A DNA stretch of 56,593 bases from Pradoshia eiseniae (GCF_002946355.1 NZ_PKOZ01000015.1:1-56593), one strand, 5' to 3'; counted from the first letter of the stretch, positions 17,048 through 25,664 are shown. Notes: generated from the sequence alone by a model not told the origin. Translations and numbers: made by a program.

Positions 17048-17545
17048 TTGCGAACGATTACTTTATCAAATGGAGAAACGGTTGAGGTCAAATGCCTGAG
17101 CTGTGCCTTAACAAGCGGATTGGTTGAGCCTGATGGCGGGGTAATTGGCGAAACAGCTCACTTTCACGCTCACCAGGATGTCGCCTATCCCATTAAGGGG
17201 CTTGTGATTGTGGCATCAAAGCGTCATGTCATTAGTCTAGATGAACTGACTGAAGAGGAGCGGCAGGATTACATAAGCTTTCTGGCGAAAATCAGGGGAG
17301 CACAGAGAGCAGCTCTTGGGATAGAGCATGTCTATTATTTCTACAATGAGGATACCACCCATCATTTCCATACATGGATGGTGCCACGTTATCCTTGGAT
17401 GGAACGATTCGGCCGATCGGTTGAGTCCGTGCGACCCGTCCTGCTTCATGCACGTACACAAATGAATGATGGGAAGAGCAGGGAAGAGATGCTCAGCGGA
17501 ATTCAAAGACTAACGGCTGAATTGAAAAAACAGATCGATTCCTAA
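17048..17545 (+). CDS. HIT-like histidine-triad family protein
   Basis: The 165-residue protein begins with two short strands and a C-L-S-C pair. It then follows the HIT fold with a histidine cluster T-H-H-F-H-T-W-M-V-P-R near residues 105-115, in place of the canonical HxHxH. HIT proteins act on nucleotide phosphoesters or phosphoramidates. The altered triad makes the reaction uncertain. A TTG at 17048 is the only plausible start; a nearby ATG at 17041 is out of frame. It probably forms a two-gene unit with the M23 peptidase. Confidence 0.75.
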   Translation: MRTITLSNGETVEVKCLSCALTSGLVEPDGGVIGETAHFHAHQDVAYPIKGLVIVASKRHVISLDELTEEERQDYISFLAKIRGAQRAALGIEHVYYFYNEDTTHHFHTWMVPRYPWMERFGRSVESVRPVLLHARTQMNDGKSREEMLSGIQRLTAELKKQIDS

Positions 17546-17676
17546 ATGTATCATATTCTTTGAGATTTACGGATGGTAGGAATGATTTACGTGCAAATCA
17601 TCACGGTACGCCGCCCAAGTCCGTTGATGATTGATGGATTCATGCTAAAGTCAGGATTGAATAAATAAAGTGAATA

Positions 17677-17711
17677 AGAGCCCGTGTCTCTTCTAATAAG
17701 ACACGGGCTCT
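17677..17711. terminator. Strong hairpin at the 3' end of the amino-acid permease gene
   Basis: AGAGCCCGTGTCT and AGACACGGGCTCT form a perfect 13-bp stem between two converging genes. The T run is weak on both strands, so this may be a terminator or a transcript-end stabiliser. Confidence 0.7.
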
Positions 17712-17716
17712 TCGCG

Positions 17717-19081
17717 TTAAATCTTGCTGTCTAAGATTCTTATCTTTTTCTGCTTGCGATTGTATAAGAATAGTAAGGTGATGAACCAGATTGGCGTCAG
17801 CAAGAGAGCGAGCCTTGTTGCTTCGGCAAATAACATGATGATTAGCACGAAAGCAAATAGCGCTATGACCGCATAATTGATATATGGAGCTAATGGGGCC
17901 TTAAAAGTCGACTTTTCAGCAAGCTCTGGACGTGTCCTCTTGTATTGGATATGAGCAATCAAGATGATGCTCCATACCCAGATGAAACAGATAGCACTGA
18001 TGGTCGTCACAATCGTAAACGCCTGCTCAGGGATGATCTTACTTAATAAGGCTCCGATAGACACGACAATGGCGGATAGGAATAACGCATTGCTAGGCAC
18101 TGCCCGCTTATTCAGCCGGCCAACTCTCTTCGGAGCGGAGCCATCCTTACTTAAAGAGTGCAGGATACGGCTTGTAGAGAATAAGCCGCTGTTACAGGCG
18201 GACGCCGCTGATGTCATCACGACGAAATTAATGATGCCTGCTGCAACCGGTATGCCGATTAGGGTGAATACACCGACAAATGGGCTGCTGTCTCCATTCA
18301 AGTATGTCCATGGATTGATGGCCAGAATGACGATGATGGCTCCGACATAGAATAAGAGAATCCTTATAGGAATTTTATTGATTGCAGACGGGATGTTCTT
18401 GCGCGGATTGGCGGTTTCAGCCGCTGATACCCCTACAAGCTCCATTCCCACGAATGAAAAGACGACGAGCTGGAAGGAGAGCAGGAAGCCTTGAACTCCA
18501 TTCGGGAACATGCCGCCATGGCTCCAAATATTTGATAGGGATACAGTTCCCGTATTTGTTTTAAATCCTATAACTAATAATACAATTCCAACCACGATTA
18601 AAGCGAGAATCGTGATGACCTTGATAATAGCAAACCAAAACTCCAATTCGCCAAATAGCTTGACGGATAATAAATTCAGCCCGACGAGGATAACCAAGCA
18701 GGCAAATGCAGGAATCCATTGAGGGATGTCAAACCAATATTGCATGTAAACACCGACTGCAATGATATCGGCCATTGCTGTCATAATCCAGCAGAACCAA
18801 TAGGTCCAGCCTGTCACATATCCAGCCCACGGTCCAATGTATTCCGCGGCGAACTCTGTGAAGGATGTGTATCCAGTATTGGATAAAAGCAGTTCCCCCA
18901 AGGCTCTCATTACAAAGAATAGAGCAATGCCAATCAATAGATAGGAAAAGATGATAGAAGGTCCGGCAAGCTCAATTGACTTACCAGCCCCTAAAAATAA
19001 CCCGGTTCCAATTGTGCCGCCAATCGCAATCAATTGTACGTGCCTGTTCTTTAAATCTCGTTTTAACTCTTGTTGTCTCAA
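17717..19081 (-). CDS. Amino-acid permease of the APC family, probably glycine/D-serine/alanine type
   Basis: The 454-residue protein has twelve membrane segments. Its N-terminus L-K-N-R-H-V-Q-L-I-A-I-G-G-T-I-G-T-G-L-F-L-G is the AAT/CycA-AapA signature. The TTG at 19081 is chosen because GCGGAGG lies about 10 bases upstream; the ATG at 19099 has no ribosome binding site. Membership of the CycA/AapA group suggests proton-coupled uptake of small neutral amino acids. The glycine riboswitch in its leader points to glycine as a substrate. Expression is therefore expected to respond to intracellular glycine. Confidence 0.9.
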   Translation of the reverse strand: MRQQELKRDLKNRHVQLIAIGGTIGTGLFLGAGKSIELAGPSIIFSYLLIGIALFFVMRALGELLLSNTGYTSFTEFAAEYIGPWAGYVTGWTYWFCWIMTAMADIIAVGVYMQYWFDIPQWIPAFACLVILVGLNLLSVKLFGELEFWFAIIKVITILALIVVGIVLLVIGFKTNTGTVSLSNIWSHGGMFPNGVQGFLLSFQLVVFSFVGMELVGVSAAETANPRKNIPSAINKIPIRILLFYVGAIIVILAINPWTYLNGDSSPFVGVFTLIGIPVAAGIINFVVMTSAASACNSGLFSTSRILHSLSKDGSAPKRVGRLNKRAVPSNALFLSAIVVSIGALLSKIIPEQAFTIVTTISAICFIWVWSIILIAHIQYKRTRPELAEKSTFKAPLAPYINYAVIALFAFVLIIMLFAEATRLALLLTPIWFITLLFLYNRKQKKIRILDSKI

Positions 19082-19144
19082 GTTTCTTCGCCTCCGCATG
19101 GTCTAGGTAGAATGTACCGGATAAAGTTGAGTCCCTCGAGAAAT

Positions 19145-19173
19145 AAAAAAGAGATTGGACAGAATCCAATCTC
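19145..19173 (-). terminator. Terminator in the glycine riboswitch leader
   Basis: On the minus strand GAGATTGGA pairs with TCCAATCTC and is followed by TTTTTTATTTC. It lies between the aptamer and the permease start and so forms the expression platform. Confidence 0.88.
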
Positions 19174-19208
19174 TAAAGGGTATTTTAGAAAAATAACAAT
19201 GCAATACT

Positions 19209-19322
19209 TGCTACTCTCCTGTCCTTTTGCCTGAGATTATGAATCCTTCGGCGCTGCACATTGTTGTGCAGTCTCTCCAGAAGCCGCTCCTGCCATAGTT
19301 TGATCCACGGCATTCAACGCTT
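19209..19322 (-). ncRNA. Glycine riboswitch (single aptamer)
   Basis: On the minus strand the conserved glycine-aptamer blocks appear once each, in order: TGGAGAGACTGC, GCGCCGAAGGA, then CTCAGGCAAAAGGACAG. An additional helix-forming stretch 5' of the aptamer (CCGTGG...CCATAG region on the plus strand) fits the 'ghost' arm that single-aptamer versions use in place of a second aptamer. Versions with the ghost arm 5' of the aptamer are known mainly upstream of transporters and usually switch expression off when glycine is plentiful. The direction of control here is inferred from that. Confidence 0.92.
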
Positions 19323-19560
19323 ACTAGTATCCAGTTTTATAGGGAAATGGTTCCCATTCGTTTTTATAGAATAATGGAAGTCTATCATAGGATAGACAAG
19401 ACGGTCAATTGATTAAATCCGAAATTGTCGAAATATCCATTGTGAGATTGTCTGTCAATTTTACTGACAAAGAGGATGAAGAGGCATAAGATTTTTGTAG
19501 AGATATGAATATATGGACTAGATAGATTAAGAAAATAGGCTTGGATTGGGAGGGCATGAT

Positions 19561-20028
19561 ATGGATGATGTGATGAAATATGGGATAGCTGAAGCAAGGA
19601 GAACGATGAATGAGAATTATGGAGGGCCGTTTGGCGCCTCCATTATTGATAAGACCGGAAAGGTAATCGCTGTTGCCTCGAATACGGTGCTGAAGGATCA
19701 TGATCCTTCAGCACATGCGGAGGTCAATGCAATCCGTAAAGCAGGTGAGGTGCTGGGCACGCATGATCTGTCAGGCTGTGTGCTCTATGCGACGGGGTTT
19801 CCGTGCCCGATGTGCCTGTCAGCAATCATTTGGGCCAATATTCAGCAGGTGTACTACGGCTGCAACCCAAAGGATGCAGAGGCAATCGGGTTTAGGGATG
19901 ACTTCATCTACCGATTCATACAGAAGGATTTGAATGATTCGTCTATTCTCCAGCTAGAAGAATTGGACCGTGTCCAATGCATTGAACTGTTTAAGGAATA
20001 TGCTCAAGCAAATAAGAGCATTTACTGA
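19561..20028 (+). CDS. guaD: Guanine deaminase (cytidine-deaminase superfamily)
   Basis: The 155-residue protein has the zinc-binding deaminase motifs H52-A-E54 and P-C82-P-M-C85. It closely follows the Bacillus GuaD pattern, with G-G-P-F-G-A near residue 21, D-P-S-A-H-A-E-V-N-A-I-R-K and a C-terminal G-F-R-D-D-F-I-Y. It converts guanine to xanthine and ammonia in purine salvage and catabolism. GGGAGGG lies 6 bases before the ATG at 19561; the TTG at 19546 would lie inside or before this site. A strong terminator follows immediately, so the gene is monocistronic. Confidence 0.88.
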   Translation: MDDVMKYGIAEARRTMNENYGGPFGASIIDKTGKVIAVASNTVLKDHDPSAHAEVNAIRKAGEVLGTHDLSGCVLYATGFPCPMCLSAIIWANIQQVYYGCNPKDAEAIGFRDDFIYRFIQKDLNDSSILQLEELDRVQCIELFKEYAQANKSIY

Positions 20029-20031
20029 TGA

Positions 20032-20073
20032 AGAGGAGCCATTCTCACACATGAGAATGGCTCCTCTGTTTTT
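20032..20073 (+). terminator. Terminator of guaD, shared with the convergent lipoprotein gene
   Basis: AGAGGAGCCATTCTC and GAGAATGGCTCCTCT form a 15-bp perfect stem followed by GTTTTT. Confidence 0.92.
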
Positions 20074-20075
20074 AA

Positions 20076-21614
20076 TTAAGGAGCGGGTGTTAGCTTGCCG
20101 CCGCCAGGGAGGTCGTGTGTCCTGCCATTCAGCCAGCCATTCTCTTCCTCCTCTGAATCGTAATAGAGGGTGTGGCCGTTTGACTCGATATTACGGCAAT
20201 CTTTTTGCTCGCTGTTCAATATACTGATGTAAGAGTCATCTGTCATATACCAGGAGCTTCCCTTCTCCAGCACCAGGATTGCGCTTCCTGTATGATCGGC
20301 ATCGATGGCCCCTTTAAAGCAGCTGCCTTTTTTAAGCTCTAAGGAAACCGTGCTCGTATGATCACAGATGATATCTCCTGTTAAGGTTTGTTTATGGGCT
20401 TTGAAGGCGATATTGCCTGAATCCTCCGCCTTGATAAGAATACCTGACTCAAAGCATAGTTCGGTATTTATGATAGATACTTCTGCATCCGTCTTCGTTA
20501 CGTAAAACATCGCCTCGTCTTGCGTTGTGCCCAGAAGGCTATCTTTGGCTGAAAAGCGTGCAAGGCCATTGTTAGCCGAATTAAGCTTGCCCTCATGGAG
20601 GATGATGCCATACTTTCCGGTCCCGGTTATGTCTGAGGCTGAAATGGCAAGGGTATTTGTTCCTTCGACGATGGCGGCAGGAGAGGAGCTGGCCAGTCCT
20701 AGGACCCCGTCTGCTTGAATGGTGCCAGCAGAAAATAGGCAAGGGGAGTCCTCCCCAGCTGTTGTCAATGTGGAGTCATTGAGTTTGACAACGCTGTTCT
20801 TTCCATCCGCAATTACAGCAGCGCTGTGGGCACCATTAGTCATAATACTAATATCTTGGCCTTTAATGGTTCCTTGGTTAGCCGCATAGAGCCCCTTGGC
20901 CGAGCCTCCTGTAGTTATGATGGAGATATCAGCTAGGTTTAAGCTGGCATTTTCACCGGAGGAAAAAAGAGCAGTCCCTCCTTCTGCTTCTGAATGGATT
21001 GTACATCCTTCTAAATGCCCGCTTCCATTAATCGCCGCAACAGCATTATTAACTCCATAAAGCCTGCTGTCTTCTTCACTTGTTGTATCGCCTGATTTAG
21101 TAATGGAAATATTGGTTGCAGTCAGAGTGCCATTACCCTCTATGAGAAGCGTATTTTCATCTGCGGCTGATGAGTGGATTGCTTCATCTGTTAATTTGAT
21201 GCTTTTTCCTGCAACAACATAACGGCTCGATAAGGAGCGTTGCTTAGCTATAGCTCCTGATTGGGATTTGGCCGTCCAGTCAATTTTTAATCTAATCTTA
21301 ATGGCGGTCTTATCATCTTCATCGACAATGACTGAAAGGATGTCGCCTGTTTGGATATCATTTAGGACCGCTTCTTTCGTCTTGCCATCCTCCTCAATCA
21401 GAATTCGTGTAGCAGCATCAGCGATTATCGCCGTTTCTTTGCCATTTAACTTTATGATTTGTTCATCTTTCGTAATGTCACCTGCAAGTGCGAGGGTGAT
21501 TTCGTTATCTAAGATACTTTGTACCTGCCCGGTCAATCGGTCTGACTTGTGGAAGCAGCCAGCCAGAAGAATGAGCCCCACAAGGAGGAGGAAAAGGAAA
21601 AGTGTCTTTTTCAC
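20076..21614 (-). CDS. Surface lipoprotein with beta-solenoid repeats, unknown function
   Basis: The 512-residue precursor has a lipoprotein signal peptide ending in I-L-L-A-G-C. The first about 110 mature residues are a small beta domain. After that come roughly 300 residues of degenerate repeats of about 20-25 residues, rich in G, S, T, N and short strands, for example G-L-Y-A-A-N-Q-G-T-I-K-G-Q-D-I-S. This is the pattern of a right-handed parallel beta-helix such as adhesins or pectate-lyase-like folds. No catalytic motif was identified. The start is GTG with AGGATG upstream. It is convergent with guaD and stands alone. Confidence 0.75.
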   Translation of the reverse strand: MKKTLFLFLLLVGLILLAGCFHKSDRLTGQVQSILDNEITLALAGDITKDEQIIKLNGKETAIIADAATRILIEEDGKTKEAVLNDIQTGDILSVIVDEDDKTAIKIRLKIDWTAKSQSGAIAKQRSLSSRYVVAGKSIKLTDEAIHSSAADENTLLIEGNGTLTATNISITKSGDTTSEEDSRLYGVNNAVAAINGSGHLEGCTIHSEAEGGTALFSSGENASLNLADISIITTGGSAKGLYAANQGTIKGQDISIMTNGAHSAAVIADGKNSVVKLNDSTLTTAGEDSPCLFSAGTIQADGVLGLASSSPAAIVEGTNTLAISASDITGTGKYGIILHEGKLNSANNGLARFSAKDSLLGTTQDEAMFYVTKTDAEVSIINTELCFESGILIKAEDSGNIAFKAHKQTLTGDIICDHTSTVSLELKKGSCFKGAIDADHTGSAILVLEKGSSWYMTDDSYISILNSEQKDCRNIESNGHTLYYDSEEEENGWLNGRTHDLPGGGKLTPAP

Positions 21615-21758
21615 AGCATCACATCCTGAGTGTTGTTACTTAAATTTTAATATGCCCATCTTTCAGATATAAGTGTAATTGCTTACTGTAAAGGAAGGGA
21701 TAGCCAATAAGCTAGGTGTTGTAATATTATCAATTTTGATGGGTTATATAGGTGATTA

Positions 21759-21932
21759 TTGGAAGTGGAGTGCTGGAAGGGAGTAAATACTCTAATATGC
21801 ATATGGTGCACCGCGATTTGGATTGCAGAGTTTGCTCAGGCTGAATTTCTTAATGACTTCTTTGACACAATTAAGGTCCTTGTTGTGAAGGAACATGTAG
21901 ACGCAGTCTTGCAGGCAAATAAGCAGAAATGA
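21759..21932 (+). CDS. Possible small membrane-associated protein (57 residues), unknown
   Basis: A TTG-started frame is preceded by AGGTG five bases upstream. It encodes a hydrophobic stretch, L-I-C-I-W-C-T-A-I-W-I-A, followed by an amphipathic, charge-rich tail ending V-L-Q-A-N-K-Q-K. The tail has a natural protein composition and the frame ends just before a small hairpin, but no family is recognised. It may be a genuine small gene or the remnant of a longer one, since a stop codon lies in frame just upstream of the start. Confidence 0.35.
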   Translation: MEVECWKGVNTLICIWCTAIWIAEFAQAEFLNDFFDTIKVLVVKEHVDAVLQANKQK

Positions 21933-21961
21933 GGTCCCTGTTCAGGGTCTATTTTAAAGGC

Positions 21962-21986
21962 AAAAAGTCCCGAATATACGGGACTT
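21962..21986 (-). terminator. Intrinsic terminator of the downstream nptA copy
   Basis: On the minus strand AAGTCCCG pairs with CGGGACTT and continues into a T run. Confidence 0.85.
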
Positions 21987-22006
21987 AGATGGATGGGGAT
22001 TAGATT

Positions 22007-23638
22007 TTAATTTTGCTCGCCGATTAATGTCTCAGCAATGTTTTTAGAATGGTCGCCAACTCGCTCAAGATTGCTTAGGACATCTACAAATACCAAACCT
22101 GCTTGAGGGGTACATGTACCGCTGTTCAAGCGAAGGACATGCTGTTTACGTAGTTTGCGCTCCATTTTGTCTAAAGTTTGTTCATGCTCCACAACTTTAT
22201 ATGCTGCCTCTTTGTCCATGTTTTCAAAGGCCTCAAGCGCCTCTTTTGCAGCCTGAATCGCTACTGTGAACATTTCATTCAAATCAGACAGTGCTTCTTC
22301 TGTAAGGGTTACTTTATTGCTGAGCTGAAAATCAACGAGTTCAAGAATATTCTCGAAATGATCCCCAATTCTCTCGAAATCATTGATTGTGTGCATCAAG
22401 ATGCTATGTTCATCAGATTCATGCTCGGATAGGGAACTCGCTGAAACCTTCACAAGATAATCTGTGATTTTGTGATCTAGGTTATTTAGGGCTTCTTCAA
22501 TTTGTGTTGCTTGATTTAATGAAGATTTATCATGTGTCATTAAGTAATTTTTGGACTCCTCCAAGCCGTTCACGGCAAATCGGCCCATACGTAAGATTTC
22601 CTGTTTCGCTTGGCCAAGAGCAATCGCCGGGGCCTTGTCCATCAAAAGAGGATCCAGATGCTTTGGCTTGAAGTCAATAGCGGCATCCTCACCAGGAATA
22701 AGCTTCGTAACAAGCCATGCATAGGCGCCGATAAACGGGAACATGATGATCGTATTCGTTATATTGAATGTTCCGTGCGCAAAGGCAATCGTCATCTCAG
22801 GGTTAAGTCCAAGGGTTGTTTGGAACCAAGATATCAATGCCGTAAATGGAACGAGCAAAATCATAAAGATTGTGGCGCCTATTAAATTGAATAAAACATG
22901 GACACTGGCCGCCCTTTTCGCTGTTACGGATGCACCGATGGAAGCGAGGACTGCCGTAATGGTTGTTCCAATATTATCTCCAAATAAGACAGGCAAAGCG
23001 CCGTCAAGATCGATAAGTCCTTCTCCAAAGAGCCCTTGCAGGATACCGATTGTTGCACTGGAGCTTTGGACAATTAAGGTGAAGACCGTACCGACAATCA
23101 AGCCAAGGATTGAGTTTTCACTTAAGTTAACTGTTAAGTCAAGGAACCATTCAAACGAGCGAAGCGGCTTCATTCCGCTGCTCATCAATTCAAGACCGAA
23201 GAACAAGAACCCAAATCCAAAAATGACTTGTCCAATATTATGAATCTTTTCGTTTTTAAAGAAGAATAAAAGGATTGCACCTACAAAAATAATTGGGAGG
23301 GCATATTCACCGACGTCAATCCCAATGATGAAGGCCGTAACGGTTGTCCCGATATTTGCCCCCATGATGACGCCAATCGCCTGACGCAATGTCATAAATC
23401 CGGCGCTGACTAGCCCAACCGTGATTACGGTTGTCCCAGAGCTGCTTTGTATTAAAACCGTTACAAGTATCCCTGTTAAAATCCCCATTAACGGGTTTGT
23501 TGTATATTTATCTAGTAAATCGCGTAATCGGTCCCCTGCAGACTTTTGCAGGCCATCTCCCATGAACTTAATCCCAAAAAGGAAGACTCCTAATCCGCCA
23601 ATGAACTGAAAAATCATTTCTTGAATATTTATCTCCAC
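22007..23638 (-). CDS. nptA: Na+/phosphate cotransporter with C-terminal PhoU-like domain (copy 1)
   Basis: The 543-residue protein has two Na/Pi-cotransporter repeats, each with the Q-S-S-S signature (L-I-Q-S-S-S-G-T-T and I-V-Q-S-S-S-A-T). Eight or more membrane segments run to about residue 335, followed by a helical PhoU-like domain with H-E-S-D-E-H-S and E-R-I-G-D-H motifs. It imports phosphate with sodium; the PhoU-like tail probably regulates flux. The start is GTG at 23638, since AGGAGG lies 6 bases upstream, and a longer frame lacks support. It is a close tandem paralogue of the gene at 23921-25552 but has its own leader and terminator. Confidence 0.93.
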   Translation of the reverse strand: MEINIQEMIFQFIGGLGVFLFGIKFMGDGLQKSAGDRLRDLLDKYTTNPLMGILTGILVTVLIQSSSGTTVITVGLVSAGFMTLRQAIGVIMGANIGTTVTAFIIGIDVGEYALPIIFVGAILLFFFKNEKIHNIGQVIFGFGFLFFGLELMSSGMKPLRSFEWFLDLTVNLSENSILGLIVGTVFTLIVQSSSATIGILQGLFGEGLIDLDGALPVLFGDNIGTTITAVLASIGASVTAKRAASVHVLFNLIGATIFMILLVPFTALISWFQTTLGLNPEMTIAFAHGTFNITNTIIMFPFIGAYAWLVTKLIPGEDAAIDFKPKHLDPLLMDKAPAIALGQAKQEILRMGRFAVNGLEESKNYLMTHDKSSLNQATQIEEALNNLDHKITDYLVKVSASSLSEHESDEHSILMHTINDFERIGDHFENILELVDFQLSNKVTLTEEALSDLNEMFTVAIQAAKEALEAFENMDKEAAYKVVEHEQTLDKMERKLRKQHVLRLNSGTCTPQAGLVFVDVLSNLERVGDHSKNIAETLIGEQN

Positions 23639-23725
23639 GATTTTCCTCCTGTGCTTCATTTTTACATGCCAATCTCTCAAATTATTATTTAGAAATTATG
23701 TAAAGTAAAGGTGTTGGTGGAAATC

Positions 23726-23753
23726 TTTACAATAAATTAATATTATGTTTACT
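23726..23753 (+). promoter_or_regulatory. Pho-box-like repeats upstream of nptA copy 1
   Basis: TTTACA (23726), TTAATA (23737) and TTTACT (23748) are spaced exactly 11 bases start to start. This matches the Bacillus PhoP box pattern of TT(A/C/T)ACA hexamers with 5-base gaps. The block lies 88 bases upstream of the GTG start, on the strand opposite to the gene. PhoP control is inferred. Confidence 0.5.
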
Positions 23754-23878
23754 TTAGTGCAACAATAGGTCGAATTGTACTAAATTTACATAATCATATC
23801 AAAGGCGTACTAATGAATTTGTTATTGTAAATAGAGAGAGGGTTACACTAGCCTTCTGTTGCAGTCTTTTTGAAAAAC

Positions 23879-23912
23879 AAAAGCTCCAGTCTCTATTGAG
23901 AAAGGAGCTTTT
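23879..23912 (-). terminator. Intrinsic terminator of the upstream nptA copy
   Basis: AAAAGCTCC and GGAGCTTTT form a 9-bp stem with a loop of about 16 bases; on the minus strand it runs into GTTTTTC. Confidence 0.8.
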
Positions 23913-23920
23913 GTCATATA

Positions 23921-25552
23921 TTAATCTTGCTCGCCAATCAAGGTTTCAGCAATGTTTTTAGCATGGTCGCCAATACGTTCAAGATCGCTTAGAATGTCAA
24001 CGAACATAAGTCCTGCTTGCGGTGTGCAAATGCAGTTGTTAAGACGAAGGATATGCTGCTTGCGTAATTGGCGTTCCATTTTGTCGAGTGTTCTTTCGTG
24101 CTCAACAACCTTATGTGCCATTTCTTTATCCATGTTTTCGAATGCTTCCATTGCACTGGTCGCTGCGTTGATGGCAACGGAGAACATTTCATCAAGATGC
24201 TGCTTCGCTTCATCTGTAATAGTGATTTTATGGCTGATTTGATGTTCAGCTAATTCAAGGATATTCTCGAAGTGGTCACCGATTCTTTCGATATCATTAA
24301 TCATATGCATGAGGATGCTATGCTCATCTGATTCATGCTGTGATAAGGAATTAGATGAGATTTTGACCAGATATTCAGTGATTTTATGATCGAGATTATT
24401 TAAGGCTTCCTCTATTTGCTTACCGGTTGCTAAGGAAGAAGCCTCATGATTTAGAAGATAGTTTTTCGTTTCTTCTAATCCTTGTACCGCAAATCCTCCC
24501 ATACGCAGTATTTCTTTTTTAGCATGTGCTAATGCAAATGCAGGAGGCTGATCGAGCAAGATTGGATCTAAGTGTTTTGGCTTGAATTCAATCACAGCAT
24601 CTTCACCTGGAATAAGTTTTGTTACAAGCCATGCATAGGCACCGATAAACGGAATCATGATTATAGTATTTACGACATTAAATGTCCCGTGAGCAAAGGC
24701 AATCGTCATCTCTGGATTTAAATTGAGCGATGATTGGAACCAAGAAATCAATGTAGTAAATGGTATGAGTAAAATTAGGAATATTATCGAACCAATAATA
24801 TTGAAAAGAACATGTACGCCTGCTGCTCTTCGGGCAGCTACTGATGCACCGATTGCTGCGATAATGGCAGTAATTGTTGTACCAATGTTATTTCCAGCTA
24901 ATACTGGTAGAGCACCAGATAAATCAATTAAGCCTTCGCCGTATAATCCTTGCAATATTCCAATTGTTGCACTGGAGCTTTGTACAATAGCTGTGAATAT
25001 TGTACCTACTAAGACACCTAATAGAGAGTGTTCACTCAAGCTAACCGTTAAATCAAGGAACCATGGGAATGAACGAAGAGGATGCATTCCGTTGCTCATT
25101 AATTCTAATCCGAAGAATAGGAAACCGAACCCAAAGATAACTTGGCCGATATTGTGAATTCGTTGATTTTTAAAGAAGAATAACATAATAGCGCCAACGA
25201 AGATGATAGGAAGAGCGTACTCACCAACATCTATTCCGATGATGAACGCAGTAATCGTTGTCCCGATATTAGCCCCCATAATAACGCCGATTGCCTGGCG
25301 CAAGGTCATAAATCCAGCACTAACAAGACCAACGGTAATGACGGTTGTGCCGGAGCTGCTTTGTATGAGGCAAGTAACAAGAATACCTGTCAGAATTCCC
25401 ATAAATGGGTTTGTTGTATATTTATCTAATAAATCTCTCAATCTGTCCCCAGCAGATTTTTGCAGGCCATCTCCCATGAATTTAATCCCGAATAGGAAGA
25501 TTCCCAGTCCGCCTAGGAATTGAAATATCATTTCTTGAATATTGATATCCAC
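23921..25552 (-). CDS. nptA: Na+/phosphate cotransporter with C-terminal PhoU-like domain (copy 2)
   Basis: The 543-residue protein is nearly collinear with copy 1 over its whole length, without obvious gaps. It has the same Q-S-S-S signatures and the same PhoU-like tail (H-E-S-D-E-H-S, E-R-I-G-D-H). Differences are mostly conservative and spread throughout, indicating a duplication that is not very recent. By analogy with copy 1 the start is GTG at 25552, six bases after AGGAGG, rather than the ATG at 25555. Both copies keep intact motifs and so look functional. Confidence 0.93.
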   Translation of the reverse strand: MDINIQEMIFQFLGGLGIFLFGIKFMGDGLQKSAGDRLRDLLDKYTTNPFMGILTGILVTCLIQSSSGTTVITVGLVSAGFMTLRQAIGVIMGANIGTTITAFIIGIDVGEYALPIIFVGAIMLFFFKNQRIHNIGQVIFGFGFLFFGLELMSNGMHPLRSFPWFLDLTVSLSEHSLLGVLVGTIFTAIVQSSSATIGILQGLYGEGLIDLSGALPVLAGNNIGTTITAIIAAIGASVAARRAAGVHVLFNIIGSIIFLILLIPFTTLISWFQSSLNLNPEMTIAFAHGTFNVVNTIIMIPFIGAYAWLVTKLIPGEDAVIEFKPKHLDPILLDQPPAFALAHAKKEILRMGGFAVQGLEETKNYLLNHEASSLATGKQIEEALNNLDHKITEYLVKISSNSLSQHESDEHSILMHMINDIERIGDHFENILELAEHQISHKITITDEAKQHLDEMFSVAINAATSAMEAFENMDKEMAHKVVEHERTLDKMERQLRKQHILRLNNCICTPQAGLMFVDILSDLERIGDHAKNIAETLIGEQD

Positions 25553-25636
25553 CATATTCCTCCTGAAAAGTATATTAATATAACGTTTATCATTATTAAA
25601 CAGAAAAGGTTATTAGTAAAGATAAGTCGTTCAATC

Positions 25637-25664
25637 TTTACATTAACTTTACATTTGATTCATA
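25637..25664 (+). promoter_or_regulatory. Pho-box-like repeats upstream of nptA copy 2
   Basis: TTTACA (25637), TTTACA (25648) and TTCATA (25659) have 11-base spacing. They lie 85 bases upstream of the start, almost the same position as the equivalent block of copy 1. This shared placement is the main support for a regulatory role. Confidence 0.52.

Noticed and set aside
22743-25523. Plus-strand frames of up to 166 residues opposite the nptA copies
   Set aside because: They occur in matching positions in both copies as mirror frames of the coding sequence and have no ribosome binding sites.
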